Source: Thermohalobaculum sp039033215 (GTDB lineage: Bacteria; Pseudomonadota; Alphaproteobacteria; Rhodobacterales; Rhodobacteraceae). From it: a stretch of DNA of 64,000 bases. Below, one piece after another: positions 34,469-43,691 of this stretch (within the stretch, counting starts at the first letter, position 1; each line of letters starts with the position of its first letter). The position numbers were made by a program, and so were the translations under genes. The stretch is taken from positions 1-64,000 of the forward strand of contig JBCCDA010000009.1 in assembly GCA_039033215.1 (NCBI GenBank), written 5' to 3'. A model generated the notes under the pieces. That model was not told where the DNA came from, did no database searches, and saw only the letters and a list, made by a program, of their open reading frames with translations.

Positions 34469-36550
34469 ATGAACTCGAGAACATCCACGACCGGCGACGC
34501 CGAGCCGATCCCGTTTTCCCAAAGCCAGTATGCGCCTGGCGAGGTGATGGGCCCATCGCCGGAGCCCGACTACAATCCGCTGCAGGCACTTGGTCGCCTG
34601 GTGCGCGGTCGTTGGTTGCCGCTGCTAGCCATCAGTGCTTTGGTCGCGGGAAGTGGGGGTGCGATTGGCTTCTCGACAGGCACTGAAGTCTACGAGGGGC
34701 GTACGATCATCCGGATCTCGGCTCGCGAACCGAGCATTCTGTTTGCCAACAGTGACAACTCTCGCCTCAAGCTCTTCCAAGCCTTTGTTAAGGGGGAGAC
34801 GACCTACGTTGCCAGCCACCCTGTGATGGCCCGCGCAGCCGAGATCGTCGCCGCCGATTCAAGCGCTGTGGGAACGGTGATCTCTGCCAAGAGCATGACA
34901 GATGCCGTTGGCATCCAGCGAAATGACGCGCTGATTGTGATCACGGCGGCCAGCACTAGCGCTACCCTTGCTGCGGCCAAGGCGAACGCGGTCGTGGCGG
35001 CGTATCTGGCGTTGACTGCCGAGAATGAGCTCGATCGGTCGAACTATCGCGAAGGGGAACTGGCCGAGCGTGAAGCAGACCTGTTGACCAAACTGGAGCG
35101 TAGCAATCACCAGATGCTGGAGGTCGGCGGCGAGTTCGGCAGTGCGTCGCTAGCAAAGGCGCATATTGCGAAGGTCGCGCAGTTGGAAGCGCTGCTCACC
35201 CGACGGGCGGAAGTCGAAGCGACGCTTGAAGCCATGCGGGCGAAGACCAACCTCGCAGGCACCGACATGGGCGATGTCGAGATCAAACGCGCTACGCTCC
35301 TGGACCGAGGCCTCGCCGACCTGACCTTTGACAAGGCAAAGCGCGAAGCCGAGCTAGTCGCGCTGTTGCGCCGCTATGTCGACGGAAGCCCGAAGATCAT
35401 CGAGAAGCGCCAAGAGATCATCATCATGGATGCCGCGATTACGGCGCGGCGCGAGCAGATCGGCGTTCTCGGCCGCACCGGCGCGCTGACGGATGCCGAG
35501 ACCAGCTCCGAGGACGAGACGATTTCCGAAATCGAGGCCGTCCTCGCCAAGGTGAACATCCAGATCGCCGAAGTCCGTGATGACGCCAAGGCACTTAACG
35601 GGAAGCGGCTGCGTCTCGATTTCCTGCAAGAGGAGCACGACGAGACGCGTCGGATGCTCGACGAGACCCGCCGTGCTTTGGATGCTGTGCGTCTCGAAAG
35701 TCAGAACGCCATGCCTGGACTGATCGAGGTTCTGACCCCCGCCATCGTCCCAGCGGCACCTACCAAGAACAAGCGCAAGGTCTTCGGGCTGATGGGATTT
35801 GCGGGAGGCGGTTTAGTGGCGATGGCGCTCTTCTTGTTCATTGCCGCACGTCGAGGGCTTGTCCGCTACAGCGACGATCTTTGGCGCCTGACACCCCGTA
35901 TGCCACTGTTGAGTGTGATGCCGCGGCAGCGACCGCCTCACGGACCAGACCGTGACGTCGACCAACTTTGTAACACGATCCAGTTGTTGCCGGACCATGG
36001 CGTGGGTCGGTTCCGGACAACCCGCATCATCGCGGTGGGAGGAGCGGACGGGGCAGATAGTGCCGATCTTGCTCATGCCCTGGGCGGTAGCTTCACACGC
36101 CGCGCAATCCCAACTTTGCTGCTCGATGCCGATCTCGTGAGTGGCAGCCTAACCAAGGCGCAGGGGCTGCAGGACACGCAGGGTTGGCGTGAAATGCTGT
36201 CTGGGCGCGCACCGACGCTGCAAGTTGATCCGTCGGGCATGACGCTTCGGGGAGCAGGCGTATGCGAAAGCGTCCTGGACCACAACGTCTCCGCCCAGAT
36301 GGTTCGCGACGCGCTAAGTGCGGCGGGTCAGGAATTCGACGTCGTCGTACTCAACCTCGGTGGACTGTGCGAGAGCCTGTCGGCGGCCCTGGTCGCGGCC
36401 TCCGCCGATCTGGTGATCGGAGTGGTTCAGCCAGGTGACCGGCTCGATGAAGTTGATCGCAGTCTTCGCCGTGTCGACGAGTTATCGCGCATGGGTGCGG
36501 CGATTGTTTTCTACGACACCGCACGGGACAACCCGAGCAAGTATTCCTGA
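34469..36550 (+). CDS. Wzc-like polysaccharide co-polymerase with degenerate tyrosine-kinase domain
   Basis: A 693-residue chain-length regulator. Two membrane helices (about 48-70 and 435-460) flank a long periplasmic coiled-coil region (about 190-410). The cytoplasmic domain (about 500-690) follows the BY-kinase fold with a Walker A'-like LLLDADL near residue 550 and FDVVVLNLGGL, but where the P-loop GKS/T should be it reads VGGADGADSADLAHALG, with no lysine, and the C-terminus lacks a tyrosine cluster. ATP-dependent autokinase activity is therefore doubtful. The N-terminal Wzz part looks intact. It is the last gene of the locus, 16 bases after the glycosyltransferase. Confidence 0.87.
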   Translation: MNSRTSTTGDAEPIPFSQSQYAPGEVMGPSPEPDYNPLQALGRLVRGRWLPLLAISALVAGSGGAIGFSTGTEVYEGRTIIRISAREPSILFANSDNSRLKLFQAFVKGETTYVASHPVMARAAEIVAADSSAVGTVISAKSMTDAVGIQRNDALIVITAASTSATLAAAKANAVVAAYLALTAENELDRSNYREGELAEREADLLTKLERSNHQMLEVGGEFGSASLAKAHIAKVAQLEALLTRRAEVEATLEAMRAKTNLAGTDMGDVEIKRATLLDRGLADLTFDKAKREAELVALLRRYVDGSPKIIEKRQEIIIMDAAITARREQIGVLGRTGALTDAETSSEDETISEIEAVLAKVNIQIAEVRDDAKALNGKRLRLDFLQEEHDETRRMLDETRRALDAVRLESQNAMPGLIEVLTPAIVPAAPTKNKRKVFGLMGFAGGGLVAMALFLFIAARRGLVRYSDDLWRLTPRMPLLSVMPRQRPPHGPDRDVDQLCNTIQLLPDHGVGRFRTTRIIAVGGADGADSADLAHALGGSFTRRAIPTLLLDADLVSGSLTKAQGLQDTQGWREMLSGRAPTLQVDPSGMTLRGAGVCESVLDHNVSAQMVRDALSAAGQEFDVVVLNLGGLCESLSAALVAASADLVIGVVQPGDRLDEVDRSLRRVDELSRMGAAIVFYDTARDNPSKYS

Positions 36551-37343
36551 AATCCGTTCGGTGCGGTCGGCCAATGCTTGGAGCCGCCAAATCTTCCGGT
36601 GTCGAAAGATGGCCGACTTTCGCGGCGTCAGCCTCTAACTCGACACTGAGGCTGCTACGAATGCAGCTTCGAAGCTGACCGGGCAGACAAGATACCCGGC
36701 GCTCGCAGACGTGCTCGGGGGGCGTCCGAGCGAACTGTTCGTGACGTCTTCGAGCGCCGCCGTCTGCTCCTCGCGGAGATCACCGAGACGAAGAACCAAG
36801 ACACTTTCGTTGGTCATCAGGGGGGTGGATCCGTGTGGTCAGCGTCGTGATGACGGAGAACACGCATGGCTACAACGGCCATGTGGAGATTGGTCATGAC
36901 ATACACTCGCGCATCAAGAAGTACCGCAAGTATGGCAAACCCTGCCGGGATGGAGTCGCGTGCGTGAACGGCACCGAGAGCTTGCGGAGCTTTGTCAAAC
37001 AACCGGCTGGCCAAGTTCAGCGACCTGTCTCCACGGCTAGAGTAACACGCTAGGGAATGCGGACGGCGTTGGGTGCAATCCTCTGATAGGCTAGTCTAGA
37101 AATTCAGGATTTGACGGTCCAGAGCTTTCAACAAACTCGCTGCTTTGCGCCTGGCCCAAGCCATGCCGCCATACCCCCGAACGCCTCTTGAGCCTGCGGT
37201 TGCCACTGCCAGCAACGCGTCCACAAGAAGTTCGTGCAGTGTATCAATCCTCACATAGGCGGCCTGCACGCCGCCCCTAGGATCGGTTTACGGCACACGA
37301 TCCGACCACACAAAACTGACGCATCAGATTGATGGAGGCAGCG
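36551..37343. other. Gene-poor stretch after the exopolysaccharide locus
   Basis: No intact gene is seen. One part (36840-37020, plus) may be a transposase remnant, listed separately. On the minus strand 37096-37269 is an open frame of 57 residues (GTG start; ends SLLKALDRQILNF) without recognisable family or ribosome-binding site; it may be a fragment. The rest shows nothing. Confidence 0.5.
36835..37053 (+). pseudogene. Possible IS1595/ISXO2-type transposase remnant
   Basis: The short frame contains VVMTENTHGYNGH and, after a basic stretch, VACVNGTESLRSFVKQ. This resembles the C-terminal part of ISXO2-like transposases, where an acidic-aromatic AYxG segment is followed by a HTNGIESFWSxLKR motif. 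No upstream catalytic region, terminal repeat or complete frame is visible. Weak evidence; a chance match is possible. Confidence 0.3.
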
Positions 37344-38390
37344 ATGACATCGCTCGCTCGTGATACTTCTGTACCTGCCGGTTCCCTGACCGGCCTCGCC
37401 CTGGCCCTGGCGGGAGTGCTGTTCATTGCCCTTGGCGTGATCCTGGCGATCAGCAGCCCGCTGGGCCCCTTCGCGACGGCATTCTGGCGGATGGCGATCG
37501 GAAGCGTGCTTTGCGTGACAATGGCAAGGGCGCTGCTGGGCCCCCAGGCCATAGGCCAGGCAAAGGCGTTGATGCGCGACCGGGACGCATGGATTGCGGG
37601 GTTGGCCTTCGCGGTGATGGTAGCGTTCTGGTACTCGGGGATGCGGATGTCTTCGGCGGCAACAACTTCGGCTTTGCACAACCTCTCGCCGCTGGTACTG
37701 GCGCTCTCTGCTTGGTTTATCTTCAAGAACCGCCCCCCTGCCCGCCATATGCTCGGGATTTCAGTGGCCGTCGGGGGGATGGTGGTCCTGACCGGGCACA
37801 GCGGATCGTTGTCTGACAGGGCCCTGATCGGTGACCTTCTGGCCTTGGCGTCGGCTGCGTTCCTGGCGGTCTACTACGTTCGGCTGACGGTGCTGAGCCG
37901 CGGAGCGCATCCCTGGATCGTCATGGGCGTGATCTCGATGGTGTCGGCGCCCTTGCTGCTGGTACTGTCGCTGGCGACTGAGCCTGTGCAGGTGCCGGAC
38001 ACCCCCAATGGCTGGGGTGTGCTTATGGCCCTGGCGCTGGCGACCCAGGTACTGGGGCAGTCGTGCCTTGCCCACGCCTCACGTCGATTGGGAGCGTTCG
38101 GGATGACTGCCGTAACCCTGACCGAGCCCGCGTTCACGGCACTTCTGGCGGCGCTGTTCCTCGTGTCGCCGATCCACGGGATCCACATTGTAGGCATCTT
38201 CGTGGTCTCAGCCGGCCTCTGGGTGATCATGACGCCTGGACGGCAGAGTGCTCCCCAAACCCGTCCCGCAACCATGCCGCTACCGTCCCGCGCCCGTCGA
38301 GCACCGGTGCCACAGACGTCACGCCTTGGTCGTAAAAGTGCCCCGCAGACGTACAGCAACCGTCGGATGGGACCGCGCGGTGCCGGTTGA
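37344..38390 (+). CDS. DMT-family (EamA) transporter
   Basis: A 348-residue inner-membrane exporter with ten hydrophobic segments in two EamA repeats (SSPLGPFATAFWRMAIGSVL and SALHNLSPLVLALSAWFIF in the first; GDLLALASAAFLAVYYVRL and GAFGMTAVTLTEPAFTALLA in the second). Start chosen at the ATG at 37344 with GGAGG five bases upstream; a TTG and an ATG a few codons earlier are in frame. After the last helix (about residue 300) there is a basic tail of roughly 45 residues rich in R, P and Q that the family normally lacks, perhaps read-through of a lost stop. Substrate unknown. Confidence 0.87.
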   Translation: MTSLARDTSVPAGSLTGLALALAGVLFIALGVILAISSPLGPFATAFWRMAIGSVLCVTMARALLGPQAIGQAKALMRDRDAWIAGLAFAVMVAFWYSGMRMSSAATTSALHNLSPLVLALSAWFIFKNRPPARHMLGISVAVGGMVVLTGHSGSLSDRALIGDLLALASAAFLAVYYVRLTVLSRGAHPWIVMGVISMVSAPLLLVLSLATEPVQVPDTPNGWGVLMALALATQVLGQSCLAHASRRLGAFGMTAVTLTEPAFTALLAALFLVSPIHGIHIVGIFVVSAGLWVIMTPGRQSAPQTRPATMPLPSRARRAPVPQTSRLGRKSAPQTYSNRRMGPRGAG

Positions 38391-38611
38391 AGGGCCTGTG
38401 CAGCACAGCCAACGGCAAGGTGCTCTGAGCCCCAACCTTTCCCCGGGCAGGGCTAAGCGACTTCCACCTCTGATGCGCAGTTCAAAAGCGGGCTGGCCGA
38501 GCCAACGAGACTTGTAGCGGTACACCATGAAATATAACCGAATGAGCGCACAGTCTCTCCGGATCGAGATCTTCCAATCGGCACGGATCCCACGGACGAG
38601 GGTTCGTTTCT

Positions 38612-39982
38612 CTACTCCGAAATGCTTGCCAGTGTTGCGTCTAGCGTTCGGTGCAGCCTTGCGAGGAGATCGTCGATCTCTCCGGCCGTGATGACAAGTG
38701 GGGGCGTGACGGCGATCGAGTCACCGAGTGCTCGGACGATGAGGTTCTCGTCCAAAGCATGTTCCTGCGTCTTCAGACCGACCTTTTGCGCGGGGTCGAA
38801 CGCCAGGCTAGAGCTTTTGTCCTCGACAAGTTCCAACGCCCCGATCAAGCCGACGCCGCGCGCTTCGCCTACCAATGGGTGTTCGGCCAAACGGGCAAGC
38901 CCGTCCTGCAGCCGCGGACCGACTCCGCGGACATGGGCGACGAGGTCGCGCTCCTCTATGATCTTCAACGTCTCTAGCGCCACAGCTGCCGCGACCGGGT
39001 GCCCGGATCCTGTGAAACCGTGACTGAAGGCGCCGAGCTTGGCCGAGTTGTCGGCAACAACCTGGTAGATCTCGTCGTTCATCAGGACGGCCGCAATCGG
39101 GATGTAGCCTGACGAAAGCGCTTTGGAGCAGGTCAGCAGGTCTGGTTCGATCCCGTAGGTCTCTGAACCCCACATGTTGCCTGTGCGCCCAAAGCCACAG
39201 ATGACCTCGTCTGCAATCATCAGCACATCATGCTTGCGCAGCACGGTCTGGACTTTCTCGAAGTATCCGGCCGGCGGCACAACGACTCCGCCCGCACCCA
39301 TGACCGGCTCTGCGATGAACGCGGCCACCGTCTCAGGCCCCTCAGCGATGATCAGATCGTCGATCTCCTGGGCGAGGCGCGTGGCGAAGGCTGCCTCGGT
39401 TTCGCCAGGCAGACCGTCACGGTAGAGATGCGGACAGGTTACGTGCAGAAAGCCCGGTAGCGGCAGCCCGAAGTCTGTGTGCATCCGGGGGATGCCGGTC
39501 ATGCAGGTAGCAATCGTGGTCAGACCGTGAAACCCGCGCATACGACTCACGATCTTGCGCTTCTCAGGCCGGCCGAGTGCGTTGTTGTAGTACCAGACGA
39601 GCTTAACTGCGCTGTCGTTGGCCTCGGAGCCCGAGTTGGTAAAGTAGGCTTTCTTCAGGGCAACGGGCGCCATCTCGACCAGCTTTTCGGCAAGCTCGAC
39701 GCAGACGTCGGCCGTCTTGTGGTAGAAGGTATGATAGTAAGGCAGCCGTTTCATCTGACGATTGGCCGCGTCGACGAGGCGCTGTTCAGAGAAACCAAGC
39801 GCCACGTTCCAGAGACCCGACATCGCTTCGAGGTAGCGCCGCCCGCGATCGTCCACGACGAACACTCCGTCGCCTTGTGTCATGATTTGCGGCCCGTCAC
39901 GCTCGTGCGCGCGGAGGTCGGTTTGGCTGTGTAGATGATATTCGATATCGCGCATTGCGAGTGAATTGCTGCCGAGCGTCAT
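38612..39982 (-). CDS. Class III aminotransferase (omega-amino acid/amine:pyruvate type)
   Basis: A 456-residue PLP enzyme. Motifs include GLWNVALGFSEQRLVDAANR, the phosphate-binding FTNSGSEANDSAVKLVWYYN, MIADEVICGFGRTG and TCSKALSSGYIPIAAVLMND, where the lysine is the PLP-binding residue. It probably transfers an amino group from a terminal amine or beta-amino acid. The start at 39982 (MTLGSNSLAMRDIEYHLHSQ) gives the family N-terminus, though the frame runs on to 40273 into the divergent ABC gene. It is divergent from a polyamine-type uptake system, which suggests that the imported compound is an amine. Confidence 0.9.
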   Translation of the reverse strand: MTLGSNSLAMRDIEYHLHSQTDLRAHERDGPQIMTQGDGVFVVDDRGRRYLEAMSGLWNVALGFSEQRLVDAANRQMKRLPYYHTFYHKTADVCVELAEKLVEMAPVALKKAYFTNSGSEANDSAVKLVWYYNNALGRPEKRKIVSRMRGFHGLTTIATCMTGIPRMHTDFGLPLPGFLHVTCPHLYRDGLPGETEAAFATRLAQEIDDLIIAEGPETVAAFIAEPVMGAGGVVVPPAGYFEKVQTVLRKHDVLMIADEVICGFGRTGNMWGSETYGIEPDLLTCSKALSSGYIPIAAVLMNDEIYQVVADNSAKLGAFSHGFTGSGHPVAAAVALETLKIIEERDLVAHVRGVGPRLQDGLARLAEHPLVGEARGVGLIGALELVEDKSSSLAFDPAQKVGLKTQEHALDENLIVRALGDSIAVTPPLVITAGEIDDLLARLHRTLDATLASISE

Positions 39983-40165
39983 GGGCCCCTCCCGAGTATC
40001 GCGACCGTAAGCGTTCCACGTCCCGGTTGTTTTGACCAGCCGGCTGTCGCGCAATCCTATCGCCCCCATGATCGTTTTTGGGCAGAGTTCCGCTTGCAGT
40101 GCCGAGATTTCGCGCGCTACGCTTGCACTGCGCAGCGATTGCGCATCGTGGGGGCCGATGCTGAG

Positions 40166-41290
40166 ATGAGCGATCTCGCCAACACTGCACACGACGCCGA
40201 TCATCCGATCGTCCGGTTCCGAGACGTCGAGAAGACTTATGATGGTGAGACGAACGTTGTCGAGGCTCTGCACCTCGACGTTCTAGAGGGCGAGTTCCTT
40301 ACGCTTCTGGGTCCTTCGGGGTCGGGCAAGACAACGACGCTGATGATGCTGGCCGGTTTCGAGGAGCCGACAGCAGGTGAGATTCTTTTGCGCGATCGCT
40401 CGATTCTGCGCGTTCCACCGTTCAGGCGCAACATGGGCGTGGTCTTCCAGAACTATGCGCTCTTCCCGCATATGACAGTGGCCGAGAACGTAGGTTATCC
40501 GCTGCGCCAGCGCCGCCTGACCCGAGCGGACATCGCGGAGAAAGTGCGTTCCGTCCTCGATATGGTGGAACTTGGTCAGCTGCTCGATCGCCGCCCTGCG
40601 CAGCTTTCCGGAGGACAGCAGCAGCGCGTGGCGTTGGCGCGTGCGCTGGTCTTCGAACCGGACATTGTGCTGATGGACGAGCCACTTGGCGCGCTGGACA
40701 AGCGCCTGCGTGAGCAGATGCAGGTCGAGATCAAGCGCCTGCACGACACGTTGGGCATGACGTTTGTCTATGTGACGCATGACCAGTCCGAGGCGCTGAC
40801 CATGTCGGACCGTGTCGCGGTATTCAACGATGGTCGCATCCAGCAGATCGACGCTGCGCGTACTGTTTACGAAGCGCCGATGACCGGCTTTGTCGCGAAC
40901 TTCATCGGGGAGAACAACACGCTGCCCGGTGCGATCTCGTCAACGGACGGATCCGAGTGCCGTGTCCGCCTAGATAGCGGTGCAACGGTTGGGGCTGCCA
41001 ACGTACTAGGCCTCGCGCCTGGCCAACGCACACATGCCTCGATCCGGCCTGAGCGGCTGATCCTGGCGCCAGGTGCCGAGGGCATGATGACGCTGAACGT
41101 GCGCGAGATGATCTATTTCGGAGACCATCTGCGCGTCATCTTGCGAGGCGGTGGGATCGAGATCATGGCCAAGGCACCGATTGACCAGGCAGTGAGCCTG
41201 AAGCTGGGAGACAGCGTGTCGGTGACGTGGGATGCGCAACACTGCCGAGCGCTCGACGCGAGCGAGCCTGACGTTGCCTTGGCATCGTGA
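40166..41290 (+). CDS. Spermidine/putrescine-type ABC transporter ATPase (PotA-like)
   Basis: A 374-residue ATPase: Walker A GPSGSGKTTTLMMLAG, Q-loop VVFQNYALFPHMTVAENVGY, signature LSGGQQQRVALARALV, Walker B DIVLMDEPLGALD, and a C-terminal TOBE domain (about 290-365). This architecture is that of the polyamine/iron/thiamine-type importers. The ATG at 40166 gives the normal N-terminus. It heads a four-gene transporter operon on the plus strand with a binding protein and two permeases. Confidence 0.93.
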   Translation: MSDLANTAHDADHPIVRFRDVEKTYDGETNVVEALHLDVLEGEFLTLLGPSGSGKTTTLMMLAGFEEPTAGEILLRDRSILRVPPFRRNMGVVFQNYALFPHMTVAENVGYPLRQRRLTRADIAEKVRSVLDMVELGQLLDRRPAQLSGGQQQRVALARALVFEPDIVLMDEPLGALDKRLREQMQVEIKRLHDTLGMTFVYVTHDQSEALTMSDRVAVFNDGRIQQIDAARTVYEAPMTGFVANFIGENNTLPGAISSTDGSECRVRLDSGATVGAANVLGLAPGQRTHASIRPERLILAPGAEGMMTLNVREMIYFGDHLRVILRGGGIEIMAKAPIDQAVSLKLGDSVSVTWDAQHCRALDASEPDVALAS

Positions 41291-41359
41291 GAGGTGGGAT
41301 AGCCAGATTTACTGTCATGACACGGGGAGCAACTGACGATGGGAACAGGGAGAGACAGA

Positions 41360-42418
41360 ATGAAACATGGGTTCACGGCAGCCGCAGCTATTGCGGCACT
41401 CGGGCTTACAGCCGTCTCGGCTCAGGCACGGGATTTCACAATAGCTTCCTGGGGCGGTGCCTACCAGGAGGGGCAAAGGGATATCTACTTCACGCCTTTC
41501 GGTGATGCCGAGGGCGTCCAGGTGCTCGAGGACGTCTATCTGGGCGGATGGGCGCAGTTCAAGGCGATGCAAGAGACCGGCAACATTCCCTGGGATGTGG
41601 TGCAGGTAGAATCCGCCGAGGTCGCACGCGGTTGCGAGGAGGGACTGTTCCTCGAGCTAGACTGGGATCGTCTCGGCGGACGCGACAGCTTCATTGACGG
41701 TGGTGCCAGTGATTGCGGTATGGGGGTCGTGGTCGTCTCTGAGGTGATTGCCTACCGCGCTGATCTGGTCGACGGTGAGGGTCCGAAGACACTTGCTGAC
41801 TTCTTCGATCTCGAGAAGTTCCCAGGGTCACGGGGCATGCGCGATGAGCCGAAGTACAACCTTGTACGTGCGCTTTTAGCCGATGGGGTGCCGGCCGACC
41901 AGATCCACGACGTCTTGGGTACACCCGAGGGATTGGACCGGGCGTTCGCCAAGCTCGACACGATCAAGAGTGAGGTTACCTTCTGGTCAGCGGGCGCACA
42001 GGCACCGGAGCGCCTGGCTGCGGGAGACTACGTGGTCTCAATCGCCTACAATGGCCGGATCACCAACGCCGAGCGTGACGGGGCCGAGAACCTTGAGATG
42101 GTCTGGGACAACCACATCGCCTACCTTGACCAGTGGGTGATCCTAGCTGACAGCCCGAACGTAGAGCTCGCGTACAAGTATCTGGAGTACTATGCCGATC
42201 CGGGCCGCCAGATCGCCTACTCCAAGGAAAAGCTGCCCTATGGCCCCCCTCTGATCGAGGCTGCCGCCGCGATGCCGCCAGAAATGGCAGCCGAGCTTCC
42301 GGTTGGCGAGAACATGGCAACAGCCTTCGTGACTGGCACACCGAAGGATGTCGAGTTCTGGCTCGACAACCTGGACGAGATCACCGAGCGCTGGAACGCC
42401 TGGAAGGTCCAGAACTGA
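41360..42418 (+). CDS. ABC transporter periplasmic solute-binding protein (PotD-like)
   Basis: A 352-residue protein with signal peptide (MKHGFTAAAAIAALGLTAVSAQA) and the family-1/PotD start RDFTIASWGGAYQEGQRD, then WDVVQVESAEVARGCEEGLF, VVVVSEVIAYRADLVDGEGP and FFDLEKFPGSRGMRDEPKYN. Binds the substrate of the adjacent transporter; the polyamine class is suggested by family, the actual ligand is unknown. The start was set at the ATG preceding the signal peptide, not the upstream in-frame ATG at 41339. Confidence 0.92.
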   Translation: MKHGFTAAAAIAALGLTAVSAQARDFTIASWGGAYQEGQRDIYFTPFGDAEGVQVLEDVYLGGWAQFKAMQETGNIPWDVVQVESAEVARGCEEGLFLELDWDRLGGRDSFIDGGASDCGMGVVVVSEVIAYRADLVDGEGPKTLADFFDLEKFPGSRGMRDEPKYNLVRALLADGVPADQIHDVLGTPEGLDRAFAKLDTIKSEVTFWSAGAQAPERLAAGDYVVSIAYNGRITNAERDGAENLEMVWDNHIAYLDQWVILADSPNVELAYKYLEYYADPGRQIAYSKEKLPYGPPLIEAAAAMPPEMAAELPVGENMATAFVTGTPKDVEFWLDNLDEITERWNAWKVQN

Positions 42419-42461
42419 GCTTGTCGGCCGTGCCTTCGGGCGCGGCCTTGCCCTGAACAAG

Positions 42462-43691
42462 ATGTCCGATCAGGTTGAACTCCCGCTAAAGACAAAGCTC
42501 GCACGGGCCAACCGGCGCCGCCAACTCGTGGCGGCCAGCCTCGTCGCGCCCGCCTTCGTGTTTCTCGTGGTGGCGTTCCTGGTCCCGCTCGCGTCGATCC
42601 TCTTTTATGCGGTCGAGAACACCGATGTCGCCAAGTACATGCCTCGCACCTCGGAGGCTATCGCCGAATGGGATGGCGAGAGCACACCTGGTGAGCATGT
42701 CTTCGAGGCGCTGTTTCATGACCTGAAGGACGGCTACGAAGCGAAGACCATCGCACGTGCGGCGACAAGCCTGAACCACCAGATCTCGGGCTTTCGCAGC
42801 CTGGTGATGGGCACAGCGCGGCGCACCGGACGGATTGACGGCCCGCCCTATCGGGCGGCGATACTCGCTACCCGTCCTGACTGGGCCAACGTTGACATCT
42901 GGATCGCGTTCCAGCGCGCCGCTGTTCCGATCACGCCGCGCTATGTGTTGGCGGCCGTGGACATGGAACGGAGTGCGGATGGTGCGGTCAGCTGGGTTGA
43001 GGAGGATCGGCAGGTCTACATTGACTATTTGGAGCGTACGATCTGGATTAGCCTTGTCGTCACGGTAGCGTGCTTCGTGATCGCCTTCCCGATGGCGTAC
43101 TTGATGGCGATGGGTAGTGATAAACTGCGCCGAATTCTGTTCATTCTCGTCCTGTTGCCGTTTTGGACCTCCCTGTTGGTGCGCACAGCAGCTTGGGTAA
43201 TCCTGCTCCAGAAGAACGGTGTGGTGAACGATGCACTGATTTGGACAGGCCTGACTGACGAGCCGATGCAGCTGATCTTCAACCGCTTCGGTGTCTATGT
43301 GGCAATGGTGCACGTCCTGCTGCCCTTCATGATCCTGCCAATGTACTCGGTTATGCGCACGATTCCGCGCGATCACCTGCGGGCGTCAGCCTCGCTCGGC
43401 GCGCGTCCAGGCGCGACGTTCTTCCAGGTTTACCTGCCGCAAACGCTTCCAGGCGTTGGGGCAGGGTGCCTTTTGGTATGGGTGCTGGCGATCGGCTTCT
43501 ACATCACGCCCGCACTGGTAGGCGGTGGTGGGGATCAAATGCTGAGCTTCCTGATCGCTGAGTTCACCCTCAAGACAGCGAACTGGCACATGGCTGCGGC
43601 TCTGGCACTCTTGCTGCTGGCGATGGTGGCAGTCATCTACCCACTCATGGCCAGGCTGACCGGGGCAAATCGATTGGACGTGGGGCGTTAG
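42462..43691 (+). CDS. ABC transporter permease (PotB-like)
   Basis: A 409-residue inner-membrane permease. The first helix (residues about 22-47) is followed by a long soluble insertion of about 140 residues before the main helices, larger than in E. coli PotB but seen in some alphaproteobacterial relatives. The EAA-type loop LRASASLGARPGATFFQVYLP near residue 310 contacts the ATPase. Starts 44 bases after the binding-protein gene and directly abuts the next permease. Confidence 0.9.
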   Translation: MSDQVELPLKTKLARANRRRQLVAASLVAPAFVFLVVAFLVPLASILFYAVENTDVAKYMPRTSEAIAEWDGESTPGEHVFEALFHDLKDGYEAKTIARAATSLNHQISGFRSLVMGTARRTGRIDGPPYRAAILATRPDWANVDIWIAFQRAAVPITPRYVLAAVDMERSADGAVSWVEEDRQVYIDYLERTIWISLVVTVACFVIAFPMAYLMAMGSDKLRRILFILVLLPFWTSLLVRTAAWVILLQKNGVVNDALIWTGLTDEPMQLIFNRFGVYVAMVHVLLPFMILPMYSVMRTIPRDHLRASASLGARPGATFFQVYLPQTLPGVGAGCLLVWVLAIGFYITPALVGGGGDQMLSFLIAEFTLKTANWHMAAALALLLLAMVAVIYPLMARLTGANRLDVGR

